Shown here in pieces: positions 22,925-33,727 of a stretch of DNA of 64,000 nt (positions are counted from its first letter, which is position 1; each line of letters starts with the position of its first letter). This stretch comes from Globisporangium splendens (Eukaryota > Oomycota > Peronosporomycetes > Pythiales > Pythiaceae). The stretch spans positions 248,001 to 312,000 of the forward strand of contig VFIW01000034.1 of the NCBI GenBank assembly GCA_006386115.1. The letters run 5' to 3'. Under the pieces are notes generated by a model. The model saw only the letters and a list, made by a program, of their open reading frames with translations, was not told the DNA's origin and did no database searches. The position numbers and the translations under genes are program-made.

Positions 22925-25900
22925 GGTTCGCTGACCCACTTGGAAGGTAAGGCTTTAGTCGACCTACGTAGAACGTAGGGTGTAGTCGCATGCGTTTAGG
23001 AATGTCTAGTGTGTAGGCATCACCATTGCATTTAACCACCTTGAACGGTCCAATGAACCTTGGCAGAAGCTTCGAGCTTCCCAAGTTGGACACTGCATGT
23101 TCAGGCAGGTTCGCCGTGCTAAGTAATACAAGATCATTGATCTTATATACTTGCTTGTTCTTCCTTCCGCTCTTGTCTGCTTGTTCCTTTTGCAGATCCT
23201 GAGCCTTCGCGATTGCGTCTCGAACAAACTCACAACGGCTTGTCTCCTCACAGTAAAGTCATCGACTTGCTGCCCTTCACGACTTGTTAGGTCGTCGAGG
23301 GGTTTCATCGAGTCGAAATTCGCTTTCAACTCGGAAGCAGCATTCAGGTCGTAAGACGACTTCGGCTTGTTATCATGAGCCGGAGTCCCTCCCCCACTTA
23401 AGGTAGAGACCTCACCCATTATGGAAGCAGGCACTCGAGGGTGAATGCCATAGTTCACATAAAATGGAGAGTGACCTGTCGAGACATGCGTGGAGTTGTT
23501 CAACGCAAACTCGGCAAGAGGGAGATAGTCGCTCCACTCTTTGAAAGACGTTGCGTAGCTGCGCAACACGTCTTCGAGGACTCGATTCACTCGCTCTGTT
23601 TGACCGTCCGTTTCAGGGTGTGCCGCTGTTGACATGGACAACTTGGTGTCCAGAAGTCCGAACAGTGCACGCCAGAACTTGGACGTGAAACGGGTGTCAC
23701 GGTCAGACACGATCTCGACTGGTAGTCCGTGTAGACGGAATACGACGTCTACAAAGACCTTGGCAGTCTTCTCAGCAGAGATCTTGTCCGAAACAGGCGC
23801 AAGATGAACCATCTTGCTGAATCGGTCCACAAACACAAGGATGCCATTGCGTCCATGTGTGTCTCTTGGAAGTCCGAATATGAAATCCATACTCACAGAC
23901 TTCCAACTCTCCGATGGGACAGCCAATGAACGAAGTGGTGCCTGCGTGGAACCAGAAGGTTTCACTCGTTGGCAGATCTCGCAAGTCCTCACATACTTGC
24001 GAACCCACTTGTACATGTGTGGCCAGTAGTAATCCCGGGAAAGACTGAGAAACGTTTTCTCACGTCCGAGATGGCCACCCGAAGGACTGTCATGGTACTC
24101 ATACAAGAGTCGATGACGCAGACCTTCGTCGTTGGGAACAACAACCCTTGCTGTATCCCCTTGTTCGACCGCATAGTACAACAACCCATTGTGTACTCGG
24201 AAGCGGTGAACTCGCGATCTTGTGCGCGACGGAAGACCTTGCAGCGCTTTGTCCCGAAGGGTCCTTGAAATACTTCAACAAGTCCTGACATGTTTCGTCA
24301 GACTTGTACCCTTCGACAATGTCTTCTCGCACTGTAGTCGTTGCTTGCACCGCGATCGCTTGAACATCTTCACAGAGTCGACACGCTCCGTCCGTGTCTT
24401 CACTCTTGGTCTTCGGATCGTAATCCGGACGTCTTGACAGCGCATCGGCTAAGATGTTCGTCTTGCCTGGCTTGTAGTGTACAACAAAGTTGTACTCTGC
24501 AAAGAAGGAGAACCATCTCGCCATTCTTTGCGGCAAATGAGGAGTCTTCACTGCCGTACGCAGAGATGCGTGATCAGTGTAGATAGCAAAGCGCTCCTCG
24601 CCAAGCAGATACACACGGAACTTGACCAAAGAATACTTCATCGCCAGAAGTTCTTTGTCATGAACTGGGTAGTTCCGTTCTGCGGGTCGGAGTTGTCGTG
24701 ACTGATACGACACAACTCGCTCATGACCCTCATCATCGTGTTGCATCAATGCGCAACCGATGGCATAGTCGCTCGCATCACAGACGACGTGGAACGGCTT
24801 GTCGTGGTTTGGCAGAGCCAACACAGGAGCTTCTCGAAGACTCCTCTTGACTTCTTCGAACGCCGTCTTGGTGGTCTTTCGACCACTTCCACTCAACGTC
24901 TTTCTTCAAGAGCTGTGTGAGGGGTTGCACCAACGCTGCATAATTGCGCGTGTACTTGTGCAAGTAGTTGGCTAGACCCAACCATTGTCGCAGCTGTTTG
25001 ACGTTCTTTGGCACTGGCCAATCGTCAATAGCTTTGACCTTCTCCGGATCGACTCGAACACCGCTCTTGCCCACAAAACAACCGAGAACAGGGATCTCGG
25101 GGGCGAAGAACATGCACTTCTTCAAGTTTGCGTAGAGTTTATTCTCACGCATGACCTGGAAACTTGACGAAGATGATCGAGATGAACATCGACATCAGAC
25201 TTCCCATTCGTGGCCTTACTATGAACGAAAATATCGTCAAAGTAACTTGGTGCAAATGTTCGCAGAGGACGAAGAACGTTCGTGACCATTCGATTGAAGG
25301 TCGCAGGAGCATTCTTCAGTCCCTGTGGCATCACTAACCATTCCCACAGCATACCACTCGGGGTACTCACTGCGGTTAGTGGGACATCGTCTTCGCGCAT
25401 TCGAATCTGATAGAACCCATCTTTCAGATCGATAGCACTAAGACGGTGCTGCCAACCATTCCATCAAGGATCATGTCCTTGCGTGGAACCGGAGTCTGGG
25501 CTGGAATTGTCGCGTCGTTCAGCTTGTTGAAAGCGTGAACAATGCGCCAACCTCCAGTTGCCTTCTTCACACAGAAAGTGGGGCTGCAATGCGGAGACTT
25601 GCTCTCCCGCACATGACCAGCCTTAGCACGTTGTGCAAAGAACTCGTCGATCGCCTCGACTTGTTCCTTTGGCAACGGCCACTGTCTTGTGATGCAGTAC
25701 TTCGTGCCAGGAAGTACATCAATCTCATGACGAATGCCTCTGTCGAATGGCAATTCGTCCGGCACCTTGTCAGGGAAAATGTCTTCATATTCCCTGGCAA
25801 GCGCATACACGGGGTTCTTCTTGAGGGCGTCCCACGACTGCTCCTCGAACCTTTCCTTCCGTGTCTTTTCGTCCAACACATCTGCATCCGCACTTGATGC

Positions 25901-26986
25901 TGTGTTGACGAAGCCTTCGTCGACCATTTCGACGATCACACACACCTGCACAATGTCGCCTCTCGCTAGGCTGCGCTCCAGTGTCTTCTTGCTCATCGAT
26001 GGCAAGGAAATCAACTCTTGGACTGAACTTGGAGGATTTTCAATCTTCACGTGACGGATTACATCCACGCCACCTTCTTCATTGTAGACCGCGATATTCA
26101 CAAACTCGCTTGGAATGTCTTGTGCTTGGACACTCCCTTCGTCATCACCACTTGTACCTTGATCAGGGATACTCAAAACTCTTGGCGAAAAACTTCTCTT
26201 GCTGGTCTTCTTCTTGCCTTGGGAAGGGTTTCTGTTCCACTTCCATTCACTCTTGTCAACGCCATCGCAAACCTTCTCGTCGTCGATGGCAAAGGAGACA
26301 GTCTTTTTCTGGCGCCTGACTGCTCCACCTCCGTTCGTCGTCTTCAAAATGGGTACCACTTGTGAACATGGGGGGCCATCGCACACCGCAATATCACAAG
26401 GGCCATCTGGGATCTCTTCCACAGATGTGTACACCCATACCACTTCATCCGTTGTTGTGCAGCACAAGTCAACATCGCGTGACTTGCCAACGGAGATCTT
26501 CATATTCATCCAGTCAATGCTAGGTTGGTAACGCTTCAACCACGGCATTCCCAGGATGATGTCAAACTTGTCATCGAGGTCGAGTAAAATAAACTCGTCT
26601 TCACCTCGGAAATCTTCACACTTGATTGCCAAGCGCACCACGCGCTTCGGCATCTTCACAGTTGACCCATTTGCCAACCGGACAACCATTGTCTTCTCTT
26701 CGTTCGCATCAGGCACGAAGACACCATGCCTGACGATCACTTCATTTCGAACAAAGTTGTTCGACGCACCAGTGTCAACCAAAGCTCGTAGAGGCGTTGC
26801 AATACCATCTACATGAACTTTGTGAACGATCAAACTTGACGTTTGACTGACACTCTTCTCACTCATAGTGGAAACTGCATATGCTTGATGCACATAGGGG
26901 CCAGAGTCCTGTGTCTCCACAACGTCCACAGTCCTCTTTTCCGGGCCAGTAGGAGTCCCCGCCCCTACTGTCCTTTCCCGTTTTTT
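22200..26986 (-). pseudogene. pol: element A pol: protease, RT, RNase H, integrase, chromodomain
   Basis: It reads from the gag overlap. The aspartic protease has ALVDTGASNNFV (about 26760). RT (about 25700-24900) includes LPKEQVEAIDEFF and YFDDIFVHSK (catalytic YFDD). RNase H contains VCDASDYAIGCALMQHDDEG and the YTDHASL motif. Integrase has the HHCC zinc finger and the DDE set (SMDFIFGLP, VSDRDTRF, HPETDGQTERVN). A chromodomain follows at about 22420-22210 (RFYRVRWLGYPPDSDTWEP). Frameshifts, several of them single-base losses in short homopolymers, occur near 25436, 25160, 24890, 24200 and 23230-23095. Element B lacks the first two of these, showing they are element-specific decay. Confidence 0.85.
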
Positions 26987-28014
26987 GGCCCAGGTGACCG
27001 CTCGAACCGACGACCGTAAGAACGATCGTGGTTGTTCGAACGAGCACCTTGTGTCGTTTGCCGACCCGGCAAAGACACCTTGCAGTTCCGAGCAATATGA
27101 CCCGGCTTCCCGCAACGGAAACACTTCCCATCGTTGCGAGAACGCTCATTTCCAGGCGTGGAAATGTACGAGATGTCCATGGGCTCGGGGCCATCATGCA
27201 CAACATTTGATTGCCGCATCGGTCTCGACGCAAACCCATGGAATTTCGCTTGCTTGATGCTGAACTCTTCTTGCATCGCACGTTCGATAGCTTCGTCCAG
27301 CGTCTTGGGGTACTCGCGGAACAGTTGGCTCCGAATCGGATCATCGTTCAGACCCGTCATGAACGTCACGACTTGCGTCGGAACGTCAATCGGCTCGTCA
27401 ACGATGCTCAACACCAAGTAACGAGCACGTTGTGCATACGAGCGAAGGTCGAAACGGCCTTGACGAAGCTTGAGGAACTCGGCGCGCGCACGGAACTCAC
27501 TCTGTGGAGGTTCAAACGCCTTCTTGAGTTCGGTCTTGAAGTCTTCGTAGCTGGGGAAGCAGTTTAGATTCGCTAAACGCTTGCCATACGCCCAGCTCTT
27601 CGCACGACCCGCAAGGTTGGACATCGCGAACAACACTTGCTGCGAAGGGTCTCGCAGTTGTCTTGCAGTGATGACTGCATCCAACTCGACGAACCATCGT
27701 GAGAGAGGCTCGCTCTCTCCGCCGCGATACGAAGAGACGTCAAGCTTCAGTGGCACCGTCCTGAGTGAGGAAACAGGGGTTGCGACCTGCTTCAGGGAGG
27801 ACATGATCTCGTGGTGCATGAAACTGACCACCGCACTCTTCTGGTCCTCCGGAGACGCCGACCGAAGCAGGCTGACCACGGCAGCCTCTCCGATGACATC
27901 TCGCATGCGCTCAAGCGCCATCCACTCATGAGAAGACAGATGAGGGAAACCCTCAATAGTCAACTCGACAGTTTCCGGTACTGCTGGACCGAGTGGGGTT
28001 CCTGTAGCATCCAT
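26965..28014 (-). CDS. gag: element A gag polyprotein with CCHC zinc knuckle
   Basis: An open frame of about 349 codons from the first ATG (28014) to TAG at 26965. The central region (SRWFVELDAVITARQLRDP, AEFLKLRQGRFDLRSYAQRA) is a typical retrotransposon Gag capsid domain. The nucleocapsid knuckle CFRCGKPGHIARNC lies near the C-terminus, followed by a basic tail. It forms the particle and binds element RNA. The last codons contain the slippery heptamer at 26980-26986, allowing -1 entry into pol. This is the only intact ORF of element A. Confidence 0.88.
   Translation of the reverse strand: MDATGTPLGPAVPETVELTIEGFPHLSSHEWMALERMRDVIGEAAVVSLLRSASPEDQKSAVVSFMHHEIMSSLKQVATPVSSLRTVPLKLDVSSYRGGESEPLSRWFVELDAVITARQLRDPSQQVLFAMSNLAGRAKSWAYGKRLANLNCFPSYEDFKTELKKAFEPPQSEFRARAEFLKLRQGRFDLRSYAQRARYLVLSIVDEPIDVPTQVVTFMTGLNDDPIRSQLFREYPKTLDEAIERAMQEEFSIKQAKFHGFASRPMRQSNVVHDGPEPMDISYISTPGNERSRNDGKCFRCGKPGHIARNCKVSLPGRQTTQGARSNNHDRSYGRRFERSPGPKNGKGQ
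26980..26986 (-). promoter_or_regulatory. -1 frameshift slippery heptamer A AAA AAC (gag-pol, element A)
   Basis: On the minus strand the gag frame reads CCA AAA AAC GGG AAA GGA CAG TAG. A AAA AAC in the zero frame is a canonical X XXY YYZ site. Slipping -1 gives AAA AAA CGG GAA AGG, exactly the pol frame. Element B keeps the same heptamer at 31542-31548. Confidence 0.75.
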
Positions 28015-28117
28015 GTCCAAGACAAGGATGCTCGCAGGGTCTTGGACAGGAATGCGCGACGTGCTTAAAGCCGCGTCGTCAAACCTCTTCACTTCACTGG
28101 GTCGTTGAAAGGACCGC

Positions 28118-28130
28118 TCGAAGTGCTACC
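28118..28130 (-). promoter_or_regulatory. putative tRNA primer-binding site, element A
   Basis: TGGTAGCACTTCG on the minus strand, 2 nt inside the 5' LTR. The identical 13-mer with the same 2-nt spacing adjoins element B's 5' LTR (32662-32674). The first eight bases match the 3' end of typical eukaryotic initiator tRNA-Met (..UGCUACCA). The primer identity is inference. Confidence 0.5.
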
Positions 28131-28132
28131 AG

Positions 28133-28783
28133 GTGTAAGAGGGCGCTGTTCCAAACAGTCCCTCAAACACGGCACACACGCTTGTGCCAGAGGAAGCGAT
28201 CTCCCGACTTGGAGGGAGGAACGAAGACTCGAGGGCTTGGAGGAAAATTTGCAACTGAATTAAAAATGGTTATGGTTCCTGTCGCTACTTGCTAATGAAC
28301 CCCAAGGGATCCTACAGGTTTTATAACTAAAACCTAAACATGCACAATAAAACCTATGAATATGATATATAAAACCTTGGGTACACTGAGGTTGAACCTA
28401 CGGGATCTTCTAGAAGCTCGAACTTCAAGTCTTATTTAAAATCCCTGCAAAGTGATTGGCTCGCGCCACTCACTTCAGGTGGCAGAGACACGTCGGTCTC
28501 GTCGCCAGCCCAGTTTCCCAAGCAGGAACCATCACTCAGTACTTGATTAGTACATGGATGTCATTGCTCAGTACTCATTAGTACATGAGAACAACATTCT
28601 GCACTGATCAGCACAGAGAACACTCGTGACGTCATCGAATGACGTCACAGTGCATGTGGGGACTGTATTACTGTAATCCCTTTGTTATTTGTGTCTCCAC
28701 AATGCACGCTGAAGGTGGTGTATGACACACTAGATCTGGGGACAGATCCACCTTCATGTAATGGCTGGTTGTGGCCCATTACA
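28133..28783 (-). repeat. LTR type 2 (5' LTR of element A)
   Basis: 651 bp with TGTAA..TTACA ends. The sequence is close to the solo LTR at 47778-48427 and diverges from type 1 in its first 80 bp and in a central block, while sharing the TATATAAAACCTTGGGTACA stretch. Paired CRE palindromes lie at 28627-28634 and 28640-28647. Confidence 0.85.
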
Positions 28784-29343
28784 GTTTCGCACTTTAAGTG
28801 GGGGGTGGTGTAACGGGGTTACACTGTAACATGGTTACGCACTTGTGTTGTGCCACACAACCAAACCGAACCTTGCGGTACGTAGAGTACGCGCAACAAG
28901 TTTAAGACCGAACCATGAGATTCGTCGTACTTGCTCGAACCTTCACGGTGGAGCCGGCAGCCAGTCTGAGTGACGGCGCCTCCGATTGGATATAATTGAA
29001 CATGCATTTCATCCAATCACATATGACTACCAGCGTTAGTCTTTCATAGCCACTCATTGCCCCATGGGGAGTAATTACACTTGAGATTGCTCTTGCTCAT
29101 AGTTACATAAAGATAATCCAGGTTGTCCTACAGAGGGCAACCTCCAACAAATAAACAGTTCCATTTTTACCGTTAACTAAAGTCTTTAGTTATTGACGGT
29201 TACTCTATAGAGACCTATAGGTAACCGATTGTAGCACTGCAGGAAGCAGGCAACAGCTCTCGAAACAGAGTCCTTGAGAGAAGTCGTGCACACGCTTCCT
29301 CACACACGTACCGAGCTGCGTAACTCGGAAGTGTCCGGTTACA
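28784..29343 (+). mobile_element. remnant of a third LTR family: polypurine tract plus LTR
   Basis: Bases 28784-28808 hold a plus-strand polypurine tract (AAGTGGGGGGTGG). It is followed directly by a 535-bp LTR (28809-29343) with TGTAAC..GTTACA ends, starting TGTAACGGGGTTACA. Only 25 bp of internal sequence remains, so this is the 3' end of a plus-strand element. It replaces the 3' part of element B (RNase H to chromodomain). Confidence 0.75.
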
Positions 29344-31548
29344 GAACTGCTCCTCACCAAGCAAATAGACTCGGAACTTTGCCAATGCTTGCTTCATGGC
29401 CAAAAGTTCTTTGTCATGGACCGGATAGTTCCTTTCTGCGGGCCTGAGTTGTCGTGATTGATACGACACAACTCTTTCTTTGCCCTCATCATCGTGTTGC
29501 ATCAGTGCACACCCGATGGCATAATCGCTCGCATCGCAGACTACATGGAACGGCTTCTCATGATCTGCGAGAGCTAGGACAGGAGCTTCTCTTAAGCTCT
29601 TCTTCACTTCAGCAAACGCTGCTTGGTGTTCTTCAGACCACTCCCACTCATTGTCCTTTTTCAAGAGACTCGTGAGAGGTTGCACTAATGCTGCGTAATT
29701 GCGTGTGTATTTGTGCAGGTAGTTCGTCAAACCCAACCACTGGCGTAGTTGCTTGACATTCCGAGGAATAGGCCAATCGTCGATAGCCTTGACTTTCTCA
29801 GGATCAGCTCAAACGCCATTCTTGCCAACAAAGCAACCGAGTAGAGGGATCTCAGGGGCGAAGAAGATGCATTTCTTCAAGTTAGCGTACAATTTGTTTT
29901 CACGCATAACCTGAAAAACTTGACGGAGATGTTCAAGATGAACATCAACATCCTTTCTCTTTCCCAAAGCCTTACTGCGGACGAAGATATCGTCAAAGTA
30001 GCTTGGTGCAAACTCTCTCAATGGACGAAGTACATTCGTGACCATTCTGTTGAAAGTTGCTGGTGCGTTCTTCAGACCTTGTGGCATCACCATCCACTCC
30101 CACAGCATACCACTAGGGGTGCTTACTGCTGTAAATGGTACATCGCTCTCACGCATACGAATCTGATAGAATCCATCCTTCAGATCGATCGCACTAAAGA
30201 CAGTGCTGCCAACCATTCCATCAAGGATCATATCCTTACGTGGAACTGGGGTCTGAGCAGGTATGGTCGCATCATTCAATTTGTTGAATGCATGAACAAT
30301 ACGCCAACCACCTGTGGCCTTCTTAACACAGAAGGTGGGACTACAGTGCGGAGACTTGCTCTCGCGCACATGGCCAGCCTTCTGTCGCTGCGCGAAGAAC
30401 TCGTCGATCGCATCGACTTGTTCCTTCGGTAGCGGCCATTGCCTTGTGATACAGTACTTCGTTCCCGGAAGTACATCTATCTCGTGACGAATGCCTCTGT
30501 CTTGCGGCAATTCGTCAGGCACTTTGTCTGGGAATATGTCCGCATATTCCTTGACAAGTCCATACACGGGGTTTGTCTTTAGAGCGTCCCACGACTGCTC
30601 GTCAAACCTTTCCTTCCGTGTCTTCTCATCTAACACTTCCGCAGTGTTGATGACATCGTCGGCAGCTTCATCGACGATCGCACAAATTTGCGAAATTTCG
30701 CCTTTCGCCAGGCTACGCTTGAGCGTCTTCTTGCTCATCAACGGCAAGGAAATCAATTCTTGAGCCAGACTTGGAGGATTTTCAACTTGTACGTGACGCA
30801 CTATCTGGCTGTCACCTTCTTCATTGTAGACTACGACGTTCACATATTCGCTTGAAGTGGCTTGTTTTTCTTTCTTCACTTCATCTTCTGCTTCTCTTGT
30901 GTCTTGATCAGGGACGCTTGCAGATCTTCGTTCTTCTTCGTCGGTCTTCTTGTCTTCTTTCCTTCTGCCAGAGCGGAACTCCACATCGCTCTTGGCTACA
31001 GGAGTAGTCTTTTTCTGGCGCCTGACTACTCCACCTCCAGTGGTCTTCACGGGCTTGTCATTTGAGTGTGAGGGGCCATCGCACGCCTGACTCTCATTAG
31101 ACACATCTTCCACAGAGGTATATGCCCAAATTACCTCTCTTGCTGCCAGGCAGCCGAGGTCTTCGTCGACTTGCTTGTCGACGCTGATCTTCTTCTTCTT
31201 CCAGTCAATGCTCGGTTGGTACCTTCTCAACCAGGGCATTCCCAGAATCAGATCAAACTTGTCATCGAGGTCGAGTGCTATAAACTCGTCTTCGCCTCGG
31301 AAATCATCACATTCGATTGCCATACGCAACACGCGCTTAGGCATCGTCACTTTCGATCCATTCGCAAGCGAACGATCATTTCCTTGTTCGAGATAGGCAG
31401 GTCCAAACCTTGCCTTCTCACCACTTGTGTGCGGACAAAATTGTTCGACGCACCAGTGTCTACAAGAGCCCGTAGAGGTTCTGAATAACCATCTACCTTA
31501 ACCTTGTGGACTATCAAGGCTGGCTCCTACTGGTCGTTCCCGTTTTTT
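29344..31548 (-). pseudogene. pol: element B pol: protease, RT, partial RNase H
   Basis: The longest intact frame is 29809-31350, with LDDKFDLILGMPWL (protease end), the RT core SAIDLKDGFYQIRM and YFDDIFVRSK. A TGA (CGA-to-TGA type) at the GVxAD position ends it near 29809. RNase H continues in frame below (VCDASDYAIGCALM) to the truncation at 29344. The protease start (LVDTGASNNFVR) lies across a frameshift near 31360-31400. All lesions differ from element A's. Confidence 0.8.
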
Positions 31549-32568
31549 GGCTGTTGGGAACGCTCGAATCGTCGGCTTCTGCCTGATCGATTCGATCGCG
31601 AACCGTGTGTCGCTTGCTGGCTTGGCAAGGACACCTTGCAATTTCTCGCGATGTGACCGGGCTTGCCGCAACGGAAACACTTCCCGTCATTGCGTGGCTG
31701 TCTGTTAGCGGTCGCATCGGCATACGAGATGTCCATCGGCTCTGGACCGTCGTATGTGACTGCGTGTTGTCGAACAGGACGAGGGCCGAAACCGTTGAAC
31801 TTGGCTTGCTTGATGCTGAATTCTTCTTGCATCGCTCGCTCGATGGTTTCACCCAGCGTCTTCGGATACTCGCGGAACAGCTGGTTCCGAATCGGACCGT
31901 CATTGAGTCCTGCCATGAATGTCACAACTTGCGTTGAGACATCAATCGGCTCATTCACGATACTTGACACAAGGTATCGTGCTCGTTGAGCGTACGAGTG
32001 TAGGTCGTATCTACCCTGACGAAGCTTTAAGAACTCAGCGCGAGCTCGAAATTCGCTCTGCGGAGGCTCAAAAGCTCTCTTCAGTTCTCGCTTGAAGTCG
32101 TCCAGGTCGTAGAAGCAATGTGGCTCCGCCAATCGCTTCCCATACGCCCAACTCTTGGCTCGACCCGCAAGGTTTGACATCGCAAACAACACTTGCTGCA
32201 TTGGGTCCCGTAGTTGTCTTGCAGTGATAGCTGCATCCAACTCAACGAACCATCTCGCTAGAGATTCGTTTTCTCCGCCACGGTACGGAGATACATCGAG
32301 CTTCAGAGGCGCCACTCTCACCGTCGTGACAGGAGTTGCAGGGTCGATGAGTGTTCATGATCTCGTGATGCATGAAGCTCGTAGCCGCATTCCTCTGCTC
32401 ATCCGGTGACGCTAATCTCAGCAAGCTGATTACAGCTGCCTCACCGATGACTGCTCGCATACGCTCGAGGGCTGCCCACTCGTGGCTAGACAAATGAGGG
32501 AAATGCTCATTCGTCAGCTCCACGGTCTCTGCAGGCACCGTACCCATCGGCGTCTCCACCCCTTCCAT
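31527..32568 (-). pseudogene. gag: element B gag, frameshifted
   Basis: The ATG at 32568 opens the N-terminal part (TVELTNEHFPHLSSHEWAAL), which shifts frame near 32330. The capsid region and zinc knuckle CFRCGKPGHIARNC then read through to TAG at 31527. The gag-pol slippery A AAA AAC is conserved at 31542-31548. Confidence 0.8.
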
Positions 32569-32661
32569 TGTTTCTCACAATCGAACAGGGGGTCTTGGAA
32601 TGTCCGCGCACGCTACACAAGCGGTCTGTGTAGAGTCTTGACTTGGTCGTTGGAAGGACTA

Positions 32662-32674
32662 CGAAGTGCTACCA
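32662..32674 (-). promoter_or_regulatory. putative tRNA primer-binding site, element B
   Basis: TGGTAGCACTTCG on the minus strand, 2 nt from the 5' LTR, identical to the site of element A although the following bases differ. Confidence 0.5.
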
Positions 32675-32676
32675 GG

Positions 32677-33284
32677 TGTAAGAGGCTATCCGAGACAGCC
32701 TCAAACACAGCACGCACGCTTGCGCTTGAGAGGAAGACTTGAGAGGAGCTTGGCAAAAATGCAACTGAATTGAAATGAGCTCATGGTTCCTGACACTACA
32801 TGTAAAACACCACTAGGGCTCCTAGAGGTTTTATAACTAAAACCTAAACATGCACAATAAAACCTATGAATCTGATATATAAAACCTTGGGTACACTGAG
32901 GTTGAACCTACGGGATCTTCGAGAAACTTGAACTTGAAGTACCGCGAAGATTCCCTGCGAAGTGATTGGCTCACGCCACTCGCTTCAGGTGGTAGAGACA
33001 CGTCCGTCCCGTCACCAGTGTTGTTTCCCCAAGTAGGAACCATCACTCACATGTCTCGAGTACTGTTGTGCGTAACCACGCCGAATCTCAATGATTGCGA
33101 GCGACCAGCACTCAACTCAGACACAGATTGCTCTGACGTCAGACGATGACGTCACCTGTGCATGTGGGGATCACTTTTATGTGTTTCACCCAATACCTTC
33201 GCACCCACAATGCACTTCCACAAGGTGGTGTGTGACACACACAAAGAGCCACCTTGCATGTAATGGCAGCCTTAGCGCATTGCA
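32677..33284 (-). repeat. LTR type 1, right (5' LTR of element B)
   Basis: 608 bp, nearly identical to 21189-21797. Its outer end reads CATTGCA instead of CATTACA. Paired CRE palindromes at 33134-33141 and 33147-33154. It interrupts the ORF2 of LINE-1 after the VDRQE codons. Confidence 0.85.
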
Positions 33285-33727
33285 TATTCCTGTCGGTCGA
33301 CAGGCGCGTACACGTTGTGAACGTAGACGGGAGCGTCGCTCACCATCAGCTTCACTACGAGGTACCGACCTGGAACAGCGAGGCTTGGTTGTTCCGCAGC
33401 CGTTTCGAAACCCGGCACGTCAGAGCGAAGAACAGTGAGAACACCGCCACTACGCCCGCGTGTGGGTCGATCCAACTGGGAGTTCGGGTCGTTCACGAAG
33501 ACTTGGTGCTTGAAGCTTGAGTCGAGGTGAGACTTGAAGGTCGAGAGGTGTTGCTTGTCGCTGAACTTGGTTTCCTGGACGCATGCCACCGAGTGTTTCG
33601 ATAGCACGCTGTCGATAAATAAGTGACCGTTGTCTTTGATGCCGTTAGTGTTGACGGACACGACACTAACATTGCTCCACGTTGTTTGGGATGGAGTTGG
33701 TTTAGCAACGAGTGGCCAAGCCTCCCG
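33285..33727 (-). pseudogene. LINE-1 ORF2 N-terminal fragment (endonuclease start)
   Basis: About 147 codons of an apurinic/apyrimidinic-type endonuclease: VNTNGIKDNGHLFIDS, CVQETKF (catalytic Glu) and VHNVYAPVDRQE. It is cut by the LTR. No ATG occurs upstream; the frame opens just after a TAG at 33728-33730 and overlaps the end of ORF1. Confidence 0.8.

Larger units (their letters stand above)
21189..28783 (-). mobile_element. Ty3/gypsy chromovirus-type element A (decayed)
   Basis: A minus-strand LTR retrotransposon of about 7.6 kb. The order from right to left is 5' LTR (28133-28783), a primer-binding-like site (28118-28130), gag, protease, RT, RNase H, integrase, chromodomain, polypurine tract and 3' LTR (21189-21797). 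The integrase-after-RNase H order and terminal chromodomain place it in Ty3/gypsy chromoviruses. The two LTRs are of different subtypes. The flanking pentamers (GGTTG left, GTTTC right) do not match, so no target-site duplication is visible. Pol carries several frameshifts, so it is not autonomous as sequenced. Confidence 0.85.
29344..33284 (-). mobile_element. Ty3/gypsy element B, 3'-truncated and decayed
   Basis: A relative of element A (same gag and pol order, clearly diverged) on the minus strand. It retains the 5' LTR (32677-33284), primer-binding-like site, gag, protease, RT and the start of RNase H. It ends abruptly at 29343/29344 against a foreign LTR, after the motif VYLLGEEQF. Its 5' LTR is type 1, matching element A's 3' LTR. 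The LTR has entered the ORF2 of LINE-1 on its right. Confidence 0.82.

Noticed and set aside
21189..33284. one composite insertion bounded by the two type 1 LTRs
   Set aside because: The outer flanks differ (chromodomain ORF on the left, LINE ORF2 on the right) and show no matching 5-bp duplication, so a single insertion is not supported.
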